From NCBI GenBank assembly GCA_002862705.1, contig PKDU01000046.1, positions 1-34,412 on the forward strand: a stretch of 34,412 bases of DNA, read 5' to 3'. The notes beneath the pieces are model-generated. The model was given only the letters and a program-made list of their open reading frames with translations. It ran no database searches and was not told where the DNA came from. Position numbers and translations under genes: made by a program. Positions 16,613 through 26,001 of the stretch are shown in pieces (position 1 is the stretch's first letter; each line of letters begins with the position of its first letter). This DNA comes from Flavobacteriaceae bacterium (GTDB lineage: Bacteria; Bacteroidota; Bacteroidia; Flavobacteriales; Flavobacteriaceae).

Positions 16613-17695
16613 GTGAGAAAATCAATTTATGTACTTCACGAGCGAAGCACGAAAGAACATTTTATAGCATTGGAAAGCTATGCTTTATTAAACAATCTTG
16701 AAATAAAGTATAGAGAGTTTTTAATTTTACGTTTTTTTGCCAAAAGTATATTAAGATTAGACCATAAGCTTTTTTTTCAACAGCTTAAAAACGTCCAGTT
16801 TTTTATTATGGCACTTTTCACAAAAAAAAGGACCATAATTATTGGAATAGCCCCTTTAGACTTTCATTTATTAATACTGATCTTTTTTCTAAAAAAGCAT
16901 GAGTTATTTTATTTTACGTCTTGGTGTGATTGGTCCGGCAACTCTTTCCCTAAAAACTTTTCTTTTGACTCAACGGGTTTAAAAAAAACATGGTCAAAAT
17001 TTTTAAAAAACCACATAAAAGGAGCCTTTTGTGTAACTGAAGCATCAGCGAAAAGTCTTCAAAAAAACTTTGACCTTTCCTGTCCAGTTGTTGTAGTAAG
17101 CCACTCAATAAATAATTCGATTACACCAATTAAACGGATTAATAGTCAAAGTGATAGTAAAAAAATTAACTTGATATACGTTGGCAGATTAGTTGAAAAT
17201 AAAGGGATAAAAGAACTACTGTCCTTAAATAAAAACCTAGATAAAGAACTTTTTTCATTGAAAATTGTTGGCGATGGCCCTTTAAAAAACATTGTTCAAG
17301 AAGCCTCAAGAGTGTATTCAAACATTGATTATGTTGGGTACGTAAAATCCAAACGAAAACTCTTTAATCTGTATTGTCAAAGCGATATTCAACTATTATT
17401 CTCGAAAAAGACATTGGATAACATTTGGGAAGAACTGTTTGGCATTGTAATTATTGAAGCTATGTATTGCGGAGTTCCTACAATCGCAACAAGTCATGTT
17501 GGCCCAAAATCAATTATTGACCACGGGGTTAATGGTTTTTTAGTTGATGAAAAAAATATTATTGAAGAAACAAAAAAAATACTTGAGGAAAAGCTCTTCA
17601 TGAATAAAGAATTTATTGATGAAACCCAACTAAAAGCAAAGAAGTATTATAAAACCCACTTAGTAAAAAAATGGGGAGAAATATTGGATGCTTGA
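16613..17695 (+). CDS. Glycosyltransferase family 4 (GT-B fold)
   Basis: A 360-residue predicted retaining glycosyltransferase acting at the cytoplasmic membrane face. The C-terminal domain is clear: LIYVGRLVENKGIKELL, LKIVGDGPLKN, and the E-x7-E motif in EELFGIVIIEAMYCGVPTIA, with HGVNGFLVDE after it. The N-terminal acceptor domain is divergent. The start is GTG at 16613; an in-frame TGA lies five codons upstream, so no ATG start before it is possible. Donor and acceptor are unknown. It lies between wzx and a family 2 transferase in the AT-rich part of the cluster. Confidence 0.86.
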   Translation: MRKSIYVLHERSTKEHFIALESYALLNNLEIKYREFLILRFFAKSILRLDHKLFFQQLKNVQFFIMALFTKKRTIIIGIAPLDFHLLILIFFLKKHELFYFTSWCDWSGNSFPKNFSFDSTGLKKTWSKFLKNHIKGAFCVTEASAKSLQKNFDLSCPVVVVSHSINNSITPIKRINSQSDSKKINLIYVGRLVENKGIKELLSLNKNLDKELFSLKIVGDGPLKNIVQEASRVYSNIDYVGYVKSKRKLFNLYCQSDIQLLFSKKTLDNIWEELFGIVIIEAMYCGVPTIATSHVGPKSIIDHGVNGFLVDEKNIIEETKKILEEKLFMNKEFIDETQLKAKKYYKTHLVKKWGEILDA

Positions 17696-17730
17696 TTTTT
17701 CAATCAATCGTTATCCTAAAAAAGAAAAAA

Positions 17731-18528
17731 ATGGCAATACAACTTTCTATAGTTATCGTAAATTATAATGGCTTAAAACACCTAAAAACTTGTTTTGACT
17801 CAATAGACCAAAATCTTACAGGAATTTCTCATGAGGTCATTCTTGTGGACAATAATTCTACAGATAATAGTTGTCAGTATTTGGAAGAAAACTACCCTGA
17901 TATTAGACTTATCAAAAGCAAAGAAAACATAGGCTTTGGAGCAGGAAATAACTTAGGTGTAAGCAAGGCAAAAGGGAAAGCAATACTACTTTTGAATAAT
18001 GATACGATACTTTTGGATCATCTTTCCAGAGCACTAGACACACTTTATCAAAAGAGCACACATGGGATTGTTGCTATTAACATGTTAAATGCCGAAAAAA
18101 GATATTTGAATGCGGTTGGACGATTTCCAACCCCAACAAGATTAATTAGAATATCATTTCTAAATTACAATATAGGGGTTTTTAAATCTGGGAGGTTTGA
18201 TAAACAACAGTATTATGTTGACTGGGTGACCGGCGCATTTATGTTGATGAGAAAAGCTGATTATTTAAAAGTAAATGGCTTTGACTCAGATTATTTCATG
18301 TATGTTGAGGATGTAGATTTATGCAAAAAAATAGAAACCATAGGTAAAAAGTGTATTTTCCTGCCCAATATTTCCTATATCCATTTTGTAGGATTTAACA
18401 CCAAAAGAGAACAGTTGCTGATTGACGGCTATAGAACATATGCCTCAAAACATTTTGGTAAATGGGGTAATTTAATAGCTAATATAGCGTTAACAATTAA
18501 CATGGCTGTAAAAACACGTTTAAGATGA
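17731..18528 (+). CDS. Glycosyltransferase family 2 (rhamnosyltransferase-like)
   Basis: A 265-residue GT-A fold transferase. The N-terminus LSIVIVNYNGLKHLKTC, the VDNNSTDNS loop, ENIGFGAGNNLGV, and LLLNNDTILL (nucleotide-diphosphate and metal site) are followed by DWVTGAFMLMRKADY and MYVEDVDLCKKIE. This pattern is shared with WbbL-type rhamnosyltransferases, which fits a cluster that makes dTDP-rhamnose, but the donor is inferred. ATG at 17731 was preferred over one 20 codons upstream that overlaps the previous gene. It overlaps the next gene by four bases (ATGA). Confidence 0.87.
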   Translation: MAIQLSIVIVNYNGLKHLKTCFDSIDQNLTGISHEVILVDNNSTDNSCQYLEENYPDIRLIKSKENIGFGAGNNLGVSKAKGKAILLLNNDTILLDHLSRALDTLYQKSTHGIVAINMLNAEKRYLNAVGRFPTPTRLIRISFLNYNIGVFKSGRFDKQQYYVDWVTGAFMLMRKADYLKVNGFDSDYFMYVEDVDLCKKIETIGKKCIFLPNISYIHFVGFNTKREQLLIDGYRTYASKHFGKWGNLIANIALTINMAVKTRLR

Positions 18529-19622
18529 AAATCGGAATCGACGCAAAATGGTTTTTTGCAGGACCTGTTAGCAATAGGGTTGTAATTAGAAATCTTCTTG
18601 AAGAGATTTTAAGCCAAAATAAGGAGGATTTTTTTTATGTTTTTTTACGAAAATCAGACAAGAAAAAATATTTTCCTTTTTTGCGGGAAAATGTTAGAAC
18701 GGTTTATGTAACCACTTTCACAAATGCCTTTACTAATATATTTATTTTACCTTTTTATTTTAGAAATTTGGATTTAGACATTGTGCTTTTTCAAAATTTC
18801 CCAAGTCCTTTTTGTAAATCAAAATCGATTAACTACATACACGACATTCTTTTTTTAGACTACCCTCAATATTTCACAATTATAGAAAGAATTTATTTCT
18901 GGCCAATTAAGTTTTTGACTAGAAAATGCGACCATATCATTACGATATCAAACAATGAAAAATCTAGGATAATAAAGCATAAGCTCGCTAGTGAAGAAAA
19001 AATCACGGTTGTCTATCACGGAGTAAATAAAAAATATAATCCAAACTATTCAGAAAGTCAACGGCAAAGCATTGAAAAAAAACTTAGCCTTCCTAGAAAG
19101 TTTATATTATATATTGGAAGAATTAATCGGCGAAAAAATATAGAAACGCTGATAAGAGCATTAAATCAAACAGATGAAATGCATCTTGTAATTGTTGGAA
19201 AAAAGGACAATCAAAACATTGATTTAATGAAAATGATTGGCAAATTAAACATACAAGACAGGGTAATTTTCACAGGGCATTTAGCGGATAACGATACACC
19301 ATTACTTTATGCTATGGCTAACATTTTTTGTTTCCCCTCTTTTGCAGAAGGCTTTGGCTTACCGCCTGTAGAGGCTATGGCATCAGGAACGCCGGTAATC
19401 GTCTCTAACACCACAGTTATGCCAGAAATTTGTGGGGATGCTTGCCTTTATTTTGACCCTAAAAATATTGGTGAGTTGGCCAGTCAAATTAAAAAATTAA
19501 CAAAAGATGAGGATTTATATTCAAAGCTTAAGGAAAAAGGAATTGAAAGAGCTAAAAGCTTTAGCTGGAGTAAAGCAGCACATAAGATTAATCTAGTTTT
19601 TCAAAAAATTATTAAACAGTAG
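18525..19622 (+). CDS. Glycosyltransferase family 4 (GT-B fold)
   Basis: A 365-residue transferase with an intact GT4 layout. N-terminal [18 protein letters not shown] and [14 protein letters not shown] are typical of mannosyl- or rhamnosyltransferases of O-antigen clusters. The C-terminal half has [35 protein letters not shown] and the E-x7-E motif [18 protein letters not shown]. It is translationally coupled to the upstream GT2 gene through a four-base overlap. Immediately downstream lies a decayed methyltransferase gene, so this is the end of an intact subset of genes. Donor and linkage are unknown. Confidence 0.89.
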   Translation: MKIGIDAKWFFAGPVSNRVVIRNLLEEILSQNKEDFFYVFLRKSDKKKYFPFLRENVRTVYVTTFTNAFTNIFILPFYFRNLDLDIVLFQNFPSPFCKSKSINYIHDILFLDYPQYFTIIERIYFWPIKFLTRKCDHIITISNNEKSRIIKHKLASEEKITVVYHGVNKKYNPNYSESQRQSIEKKLSLPRKFILYIGRINRRKNIETLIRALNQTDEMHLVIVGKKDNQNIDLMKMIGKLNIQDRVIFTGHLADNDTPLLYAMANIFCFPSFAEGFGLPPVEAMASGTPVIVSNTTVMPEICGDACLYFDPKNIGELASQIKKLTKDEDLYSKLKEKGIERAKSFSWSKAAHKINLVFQKIIKQ

Positions 19623-19625
19623 CTA

Positions 19626-20009
19626 ATGAAAAAAATAATACTTTCTATTGTAGGCGTAATTGATATAATTTTAGTCCCATTCATAATTCCATCTGCCGTA
19701 ACAATGTGGTTAACAAGGAGAATTGGCCTCTAAAAACTTCCTTTTTCCAGAAAAGGCATGTTAAAAATCAGACTTCTTCCTGTCATTGATCATTATTACG
19801 AGCCGTTAATTAACCAAGCATTTAAGGTTTTCCATGATATAAAATAGAAACTTAGTTGGAATTAATAGGAATATTGAAGGACAGTTAAGTTTATTGAATA
19901 CGTTTAAATATCTTATATTGTTTCTAATTTACTTGATTTTCCAATAAATAACATAAAAACCCTAATATCATTTCAGAATTTATTTAATAAAGTTGAATTA
20001 AAATGGTAA
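19626..20009 (+). pseudogene. Decayed class I methyltransferase gene (N-terminal remnant)
   Basis: ATG at 19626 opens a 35-codon reading frame (SIVGVIDIILVPF) that hits TAA at 19731. The same frame resumes with RLLPVIDHYYEPLIN, stops at 19845, shifts by one base to read NRNIEGQLSLLNTF, then returns to the first frame for NLLDFPINN up to a stop at 20007. Together these fragments follow the N-terminal order of a roughly 300-residue SAM methyltransferase family whose DHYYEP motif I recognise from memory. At least one nonsense change and two frameshifts are needed, and the catalytic part is missing. The open fragments in consistent order are seen directly; the family name is recall. Confidence 0.6.
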
Positions 20010-20101
20010 ACGGAAACGAAAAGCTTTTGTTACCCAGACAAACAACCCTGTAAAACAACACACGCTCTAAGCTTACCAGTTGAATATAACAAGAACAAAC
20101 T
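20010..20101. other. Intergenic spacer after the decayed gene
   Basis: With 19626-20009 this completes a 479-base stretch (19623-20101) without an intact gene. I see no RNA gene, no strong promoter box and no recognisable protein remnant in this part. The next gene starts at 20102. Confidence 0.5.
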
Positions 20102-20755
20102 ATGATAAAGACAAAGAAAAATATTAAAAAATTAATTAGAACATTAGATAGATACTCTCCGTACCCGTTATTTTTCAAGTTCCGAATGAGTATAGACGAA
20201 AAAAAGACATTTAATAAATATATTAAGAATTCAAAGCACTACCTGGAGTTTGGCTCTGGAGGAAGTACGTTGCATACATTATTAAAGTCAAAGACTAGAA
20301 TATATTCCGTAGAGTCTAGTTTAGACTGGATTAATTATATGTGTAAGTATTTAATCATCAATTTTTCCTTAAAAAAGAGATTATTTTTTTATTATGTTGA
20401 TATAGGGAAAACTAAAGAATGGGGTTTTCCTATTTCAAACGATTCAAAAGAGATATTCCCAAATTATTCTAATGATATTTTCAACTCTGTGGACTCCAAT
20501 ACTTTAGATATAGTAATGATTGATGGACGTTTCAGAGTTGCATGTCTATTAAGTGTCATTTTAAATATGTCTTCAACAGAAGATACTACAATTCTTTTTC
20601 ATGATTTTTGGAATAGAGAAAAATATCATATCGTGTTAAAGTATGTTACTGAAATTGAAAGGGTTGACACACTAGCCGTTTTCAGGATAAAAAACAAACT
20701 TGATTTAAGTTTAGTTAAACGAGATTATGAAATCTATAAATACATACCAGACTAA
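20102..20755 (+). CDS. Putative Rossmann-fold methyltransferase-like protein
   Basis: A 217-residue soluble protein. KHYLEFGSGGSTLHTLLK looks like class I methyltransferase motif I, with RIYSVESSLDWI supplying the acidic residue after strand 2. Later, LDIVMIDGRFRVACLLSVI and TILFHDFWNREKYHIVLKY form a distinctive block I associate with an uncharacterised methyltransferase-like family. The final DTLAVFRIK strand completes a plausible fold. No substrate can be assigned. It is flanked on both sides by degraded sequence and lies between glycosyltransferase and polymerase genes, so glycan methylation is a reasonable guess. Composition is strongly AT-rich, like its surroundings. Confidence 0.7.
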   Translation: MIKTKKNIKKLIRTLDRYSPYPLFFKFRMSIDEKKTFNKYIKNSKHYLEFGSGGSTLHTLLKSKTRIYSVESSLDWINYMCKYLIINFSLKKRLFFYYVDIGKTKEWGFPISNDSKEIFPNYSNDIFNSVDSNTLDIVMIDGRFRVACLLSVILNMSSTEDTTILFHDFWNREKYHIVLKYVTEIERVDTLAVFRIKNKLDLSLVKRDYEIYKYIPD

Positions 20756-20819
20756 TATGCCACACTAAATAAAAATCAACAAGAAAACCCAATTAAATAA
20801 CGAATTTTTGAACTTATAA

Positions 20820-20990
20820 CTGAGAAGTTTCCTAAATAAACTTAAATATTTTGAACCATGGACATTTTATATTCTAAAATTTTATGTTGATAAAGACGAA
20901 CACCTTTAAAACACATGTGCTAACCACCAAAGACCATTTAAATGGCTTTGGCTTAATTACGATAGAGGCCCATGGTTTAAGAAACTCTAG
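20820..20990 (+). pseudogene. Possible decayed gene fragment
   Basis: Within the 421-base gap 20756-21176, one frame reads 29 codons (RSFLNKLKYFEPWTFYI) to a TAA at 20907. It then continues in the same frame as NHQRPFKWLWLNYDRGPWF to TAG at 20988. The aromatic-rich text looks like real protein rather than chance, but I cannot name a family. An overlapping frame (HVLTTKDHLNGFGLITIEA) is also open for a while. The remainder of the gap shows only AT-rich sequence with stops in all frames. Confidence 0.35.
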
Positions 20991-21176
20991 TGATAGTATT
21001 TGTAATAAAAATAATATATCTGAAATTCATGGTCATGCCAGCCTCCATTAGCTCGAAGGCCGGGACACAAAAAAAAGCAAATGACAATGAATTATATTTA
21101 TAACTTAGCAAAGAAATAAATTTTTTAAAACCTAAGGCGTTTTTTTGCTCAAAAAATTAGTTTAAAAAAGATTAAT

Positions 21177-22448
21177 GTGAAATTAGATTTAAGCATCGTA
21201 GGGCAGTATAAACTTTGCTTTATATTGCTCTTGTCGGTCAGCTTGCTATTTGCATCGTTTGAAATCACTGTTATTTTATCTACGCTTGTTGTTTTGTTTG
21301 TTTTGGCGCAAAAGAAAATTAAGTTTTCAAACAACTTCATTTTTCTAATCTCCTTATTAATTATATTAAGTACAATAGCAATTATTACAGGCCTTGTGAA
21401 AAATGAATTGGGATATGATTTTTTAAAAGATTTGTGCTATTTAAACAAACCAATATTATTAATCCTTGCAGGTTACGCCATAGTCCGAAAGATAAACAAC
21501 CAAGAATTTGTTTATAGAACTGTTGTTTCGGTCGCTGTCTTTTTTGCGATTATTCACTTGTTTTTAGTAGCTCAGTACGTTATTGCTGAGCCGGACTTCA
21601 CTGTGGCGGGCATTAGATATTATGCGGGTAAAGATAGTGTTCTGGAGCTCTTCGCATTAAGCTTTTTAGTGGCCAATATCAGGTTAAAAAAAATTAAGTT
21701 GAAACACCAAAACCTCATAACTTTGGTTTTAGCATTGTCATTTTTTTTCTATCTATCTAGGACGATGACACTTATTTTTATGTTTATGTTTATAGCCTTT
21801 TTGGGTTATTTAAAGCTGACAACTAAAGGGTTAAGATATATTCTCTTTGCAACACTAATTATCAGCGCACTATATGCCTATTTATTTTCTGTAAAAATCG
21901 ATAGGGATTCTGATAGACCAATTGATAACTTTTTGTATAAACTTAAAATTGCCCCTGGTGAAATCTTTGTTAAACAAGGAAGTTTTGATGTTAAAGACCA
22001 TGCAAAACTTTGGGATCATTGGCGTGCTTATGAAGCCAGTAAGGCAATCGACGCACTCAATGATCGAAAAACAATCGATTGGTTTTTCGGATTGGGTATG
22101 GGGTCGCTAATAGATCTTGATTTTTATGCCCCCCTTTCTGATGATGATAAGGGGATGAGATTTATTTCATTGCTACACAATGGCTATGTATTTGTGCTTT
22201 ATAAAGTAGGGCTCGTTGGACTTCTTATTTACATTTTGTTTTTTGTTTTTATAGTTGTATCATTCAGCAGCACAAAACATGTCCTACCCTCTTATAATAT
22301 TCTTGTAGGGATTGTAACCTTTTACTTTTTTTCATCTTTTGTAATAAGCGGAATTTATAATTTAGCGGACCCAATTTCATTATTAATTGGAGCCTTTTTT
22401 AGACAGTGCGAAATTGAAATTTATGAAAATAGCAATAATAGGTACTAG
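21177..22448 (+). CDS. O-antigen polymerase/ligase family membrane protein (Wzy/WaaL-like) 1
   Basis: A 423-residue integral membrane protein with about ten hydrophobic segments, a large loop around residues 240-310, and a late FISLLHNGYVFVLYKVGLVGLLIYI segment resembling the Wzy_C/O-antigen ligase core, where a conserved His precedes a glycine-leucine turn. Such proteins polymerise undecaprenyl-linked repeat units or ligate glycan to lipid A core. The start is GTG at 21177; an overlapping ATG two bases earlier is out of frame. Its end overlaps the following glycosyltransferase by 26 bases. A second protein of the same type lies 1 kb downstream, so polymerase and ligase roles may be divided between them. 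Confidence 0.78.
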   Translation: MKLDLSIVGQYKLCFILLLSVSLLFASFEITVILSTLVVLFVLAQKKIKFSNNFIFLISLLIILSTIAIITGLVKNELGYDFLKDLCYLNKPILLILAGYAIVRKINNQEFVYRTVVSVAVFFAIIHLFLVAQYVIAEPDFTVAGIRYYAGKDSVLELFALSFLVANIRLKKIKLKHQNLITLVLALSFFFYLSRTMTLIFMFMFIAFLGYLKLTTKGLRYILFATLIISALYAYLFSVKIDRDSDRPIDNFLYKLKIAPGEIFVKQGSFDVKDHAKLWDHWRAYEASKAIDALNDRKTIDWFFGLGMGSLIDLDFYAPLSDDDKGMRFISLLHNGYVFVLYKVGLVGLLIYILFFVFIVVSFSSTKHVLPSYNILVGIVTFYFFSSFVISGIYNLADPISLLIGAFFRQCEIEIYENSNNRY

Positions 22449-23520
22449 AGGAATACCCAACAATTACAGTGGGTTTGAACAGTTTGCGGAGAGTTTTGCC
22501 GTTTTTCTTGCCGAAGAAGGGTATGAAATAACGGTTTACAATTCTCACAACCATAATTATCAAAAACAGAGTTATAAAGGTGTAAAAATAATTCATTGCT
22601 ATGACCCCGAATATCTTGTTGGAACATTCGGACAGTTTATTTACGATTTTAACTGTATATTAAACTCAAGACGCCATCAATATGACCTAATCCTACAACT
22701 TGGGTACACCTCAAACTCTATTTGGCACTTCCTACTTCCAAAGTCTGCGCGTGTGCTAACAAATATGGACGGGCTTGAATGGAAAAGAACTAAATACAGC
22801 CCAGTTGTACAAAAATTTTTAAAGTATGCAGAAAAATTAGCTGCAACAAAAAGCAATTTCTTAATTGCAGACTCGTTGGGAATTCAAACTTACATTAAAA
22901 ATAAATACAAACTTGAATCGATATACATTCCTTATGGCGCAACTCCAGCCAATCAGTTCAACGAAACTATTTTAGATGAATACAATGTATCACCATATGA
23001 TTATAATATGCTTGTTGCTAGAATGGAACCAGAAAACAACATAGAAACCATTTTGAATGGATTTACTGATTCAAACAGTAACCAGTTATTTTTGGTTGTA
23101 GGCAATTACGAAGGAACAAAATTTGGAAAATATCTTTACAACAAGTTTAAAGACAATAACGCCATAAAATTTTTAGGAGGCATCTTTGATTTGGAAAAGC
23201 TGAATTCTCTTCGAAAGTATTCTAATCTTTATTTTCATGGGCACTCTGTAGGTGGTACAAATCCATCTCTTTTAGAAGCAATGGCCTCTGAAGCTTTTAT
23301 TATTGCGCATAACAATGAATTTAACAAAGGAATACTACAAGAAGACGCATATTATTTTGAGGACTCCAAACAAGTGGCATATTATACGAATATGCTAAAA
23401 AAACAAAATCACACAGCCTTTCTTAAAAACAACTTAAACAAAATTCAATCTCAGTTTAATTGGGAAAGAATAAACAATCAGTATTTAAACTCATTAATTG
23501 AAGCATATCAATCAGTTTAA
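22423..23520 (+). CDS. DUF1972-type glycosyltransferase, candidate rhamnosyltransferase
   Basis: A 365-residue GT-B protein. The N-terminus KIAIIGTRGIPNNYSGFEQ is the hallmark of the DUF1972 domain found in rhamnosyltransferases such as streptococcal Cps2T/RgpA-type enzymes. The C-terminal domain contains MLVARMEPENNIETIL, IKFLGGIFDLEKL and HSVGGTNPSLLEAMAS, with the acidic residue and glycine turn for donor binding. ATG at 22423 was chosen because the GTRGIP motif must be N-terminal; the frame opens 12 codons earlier inside wzy. Because dTDP-L-rhamnose is made by this cluster, transfer of rhamnose is plausible but inferred. It overlaps both neighbours, 26 bases upstream and 23 downstream. 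Confidence 0.87.
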   Translation: MKIAIIGTRGIPNNYSGFEQFAESFAVFLAEEGYEITVYNSHNHNYQKQSYKGVKIIHCYDPEYLVGTFGQFIYDFNCILNSRRHQYDLILQLGYTSNSIWHFLLPKSARVLTNMDGLEWKRTKYSPVVQKFLKYAEKLAATKSNFLIADSLGIQTYIKNKYKLESIYIPYGATPANQFNETILDEYNVSPYDYNMLVARMEPENNIETILNGFTDSNSNQLFLVVGNYEGTKFGKYLYNKFKDNNAIKFLGGIFDLEKLNSLRKYSNLYFHGHSVGGTNPSLLEAMASEAFIIAHNNEFNKGILQEDAYYFEDSKQVAYYTNMLKKQNHTAFLKNNLNKIQSQFNWERINNQYLNSLIEAYQSV

Positions 23521-24706
23521 AAAAATATTAAGTCATCAAGATACTTATGTGTACTTAATTTCTGGAGTGCTGTCTTTGCAGCTGTTAGACTTTGCATATG
23601 GAAGCATAGGATTAATGCTTTTTTCTACTATTTGCTTAATAAATGCTTTTTTACATAAGACAACATTTAACAAATCAATGATATTCCCGCTGGTTTATTT
23701 TTTATCTGCGGCAATCTCTTTATTATGGTCTTTTGACAATGAGACAGTACTAATAAACTTTCAGAAAATACTCCCGTTTTTTTTCATACCATTTTCATTT
23801 TCATTTATTAAACCTTTAAATAGAAAAGATATAGAAAAGGCATTAAAGATACTGTCCAGGATTCAGGCGCTTTATATATTGCTATTGCTAATGAATGCAA
23901 TTTTGAAATATAGCAACAATGCCGATGTTTTCTTTTATCATGAGCTTTCGTCTTTATTTGATCTTAATGCCATATACCTTTCAAGCTTTTTGTTACTGTC
24001 TTATGTTTTCCTTTTGATGAGAAAAACAAAATCTAAGCTTGACTATTGCATTCTATTTTTGCTATTTATTACTTTAATCTTACTTTCTTCAAAACTCATA
24101 TTTGCTATTCTAATTTTAGTGTCCTTAACTAAAGGGTTAATGCACTTCAAAAAGCCCATTTCAAAACTTATATTCATAACCTCAACAGTTTTTTCTGTTA
24201 TTATAATATTAAATAATACCAAAATTTCAGAAAGAATAAGCCAAGAATTAAACAGTAGTTTTGAAGAAGTTTTAACGTTAAAAAAATTCAATAATGTTTA
24301 CTTATGGACGGGTTCATCAATAAGACTTTTTCAAGGGCGTGTATTCTTGGAAATGCTGCAAGAAGACAAAAAATATCTCTTTGGATACGGATTTAATTCA
24401 ACTCAAGAACGAATTACCGCCAAGCATATTCAATTCGGCTTATACCCAGGGTTTTATAAATATAACTTCCATAATCAATACCTCCAAACAACGGCTGAGT
24501 TAGGCTTTGTTGGACTTTTTGTGTTGGTCGCGATGTTTATTAGCTTTTTTTCACGCGCATTAAATTCAATATCAATATGGCCATTAATGATAGGAGCTAT
24601 TTTTTTAATTCTTTTTTTGACAGAGTCTTATTTGGTAAGACAAAGAGGAATAGTTTATTTTTTGTTTTATTATTGCCTAATAATTAAATACGCCCACCAA
24701 AGATGA
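23498..24706 (+). CDS. O-antigen polymerase/ligase family membrane protein (Wzy/WaaL-like) 2
   Basis: A 402-residue membrane protein with about ten hydrophobic helices. The segment YNFHNQYLQTTAELGFVGLFVL is a typical Wzy_C/O-antigen ligase motif, with the conserved His in the periplasmic loop just before a glycine-rich helix start. A preceding large loop has GRVFLEMLQEDKKYLFGYG. This is the clearer WaaL-like protein of the two. The only reasonable start is TTG at 23498, inside the previous gene; the first in-frame ATG would cut into the first helices. It overlaps ugd by four bases (ATGA). Polymerase versus ligase cannot be decided from sequence alone. Confidence 0.82.
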   Translation: MKHINQFKKILSHQDTYVYLISGVLSLQLLDFAYGSIGLMLFSTICLINAFLHKTTFNKSMIFPLVYFLSAAISLLWSFDNETVLINFQKILPFFFIPFSFSFIKPLNRKDIEKALKILSRIQALYILLLLMNAILKYSNNADVFFYHELSSLFDLNAIYLSSFLLLSYVFLLMRKTKSKLDYCILFLLFITLILLSSKLIFAILILVSLTKGLMHFKKPISKLIFITSTVFSVIIILNNTKISERISQELNSSFEEVLTLKKFNNVYLWTGSSIRLFQGRVFLEMLQEDKKYLFGYGFNSTQERITAKHIQFGLYPGFYKYNFHNQYLQTTAELGFVGLFVLVAMFISFFSRALNSISIWPLMIGAIFLILFLTESYLVRQRGIVYFLFYYCLIIKYAHQR

Positions 24707-26001
24707 AAATAACTGTTATCGGCACCGGCTATGTAGGTCTAGTCACGGGCACTTGTTTGGCAGAAGCTGGCAATGACGTATTGTGCATTGATATTGACAG
24801 CGCAAAGGTGCAGAAAATGCAAAGTGGAGAGGTGCCTATTTACGAGCCGCACTTAGAAACCTATTTTGAACGCAACATTAAGGCGGGTAGGCTACATTTC
24901 TCTACAACCCTTGAGGAAGGAGTTGATCATGGAGAAGTTATTTTTTTAGCACTACCAACACCTGAAGATGAAGATGGCTCGGCAGACTTATCGTATGTAC
25001 TGGGTGTTGCCAATCAAATTGGTGACCTGATGAAAGACTACAAAATTGTGGTCAGTAAGAGTACTGTGCCAGTAGGTACAGGCGAGCGCGTAAAAGCAGC
25101 GCTTAAAGCCAAAACGGATATTCCTTTTGATGTGGTGTCCAATCCAGAATTTTTACGTGAGGGCTTTGCCGTGGAGGACTTTATGAAACCCGATAGAATC
25201 GTGGTGGGCGTGGAGTCAGAAAGAGCCCAGAAAACCATGGAAAAGCTATATGCGACCTTTGTCCGCTCAGGTAACCCTATTGTGTTTATGGACATCAAAT
25301 CGGCAGAACTCACCAAATATGCAGCGAATGCTTTTTTGGCAACGAAGATTACCTATATGAATGAAATTGCGAATTACTGTGAAAAGGTTGGCGCGAATGT
25401 AGATGACGTGCGTATGGGCATGGGTCTTGATGCGCGTATTGGAAAACGTTTTCTATTTCCAGGCATCGGCTATGGTGGCTCATGTTTTCCAAAGGATGTA
25501 AAAGCATTGCATAAATCCGGCAAAGACGAAGCACATCACTTTGCTATTTTGGACAGCGTTATTGAAGTGAACGAAAAACAAAAAACAATTTTGTTTCCCA
25601 AAATGCAGCAACATTTTGGCGAAGACTTAAAAGGCAAAAATATCGCCGTTTGGGGATTGGCATTTAAGCCCGATACGGACGATATTCGCGAAGCTCCTGC
25701 TTTGTACATGATTGATAAACTACTTGGCGCAGGCGCAGCTGTTACTGCTTTTGACCCAGAGGCAATGGATAATGTAAAAGCTAAACTGGGCGATAGCATT
25801 TCTTTTGCATCAGGCATGATGGACGCAGCAAAAGGTGCTGATGCCTTGCTGATTTGTACGGAATGGCATGCCTTTAGGAACCCAGATTTTGAAGGGTTAA
25901 AAGCAGCCCTAAAAAGCCACGTTGTTTTTGATGGTCGTAATATTTACAGCCCATTTGAAATGAATGCTCAAGGGTTCACCTATTATTCCATTGGTCGATG
26001 A
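24703..26001 (+). CDS. ugd: UDP-glucose 6-dehydrogenase
   Basis: Oxidises UDP-glucose twice with NAD to UDP-glucuronic acid. The 432-residue protein opens [20 protein letters not shown]. It contains [27 protein letters not shown] with the family glutamate, [12 protein letters not shown] with the catalytic lysine, and the active-site cysteine Cys261 in [28 protein letters not shown] marks the C-terminal UDP-binding domain. GC content rises back to the core level at this gene. It overlaps the upstream polymerase-like gene and the downstream decarboxylase gene by four bases each, so it is part of the operon. Confidence 0.97.
   Translation: MKITVIGTGYVGLVTGTCLAEAGNDVLCIDIDSAKVQKMQSGEVPIYEPHLETYFERNIKAGRLHFSTTLEEGVDHGEVIFLALPTPEDEDGSADLSYVLGVANQIGDLMKDYKIVVSKSTVPVGTGERVKAALKAKTDIPFDVVSNPEFLREGFAVEDFMKPDRIVVGVESERAQKTMEKLYATFVRSGNPIVFMDIKSAELTKYAANAFLATKITYMNEIANYCEKVGANVDDVRMGMGLDARIGKRFLFPGIGYGGSCFPKDVKALHKSGKDEAHHFAILDSVIEVNEKQKTILFPKMQQHFGEDLKGKNIAVWGLAFKPDTDDIREAPALYMIDKLLGAGAAVTAFDPEAMDNVKAKLGDSISFASGMMDAAKGADALLICTEWHAFRNPDFEGLKAALKSHVVFDGRNIYSPFEMNAQGFTYYSIGR

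Noticed and set aside
19984..20178. Minus-strand frame of 64 codons across the start of the gene at 20102
   Set aside because: Hydrophobic translation arises from AT-rich antisense sequence; no start context or homology pattern supports it.
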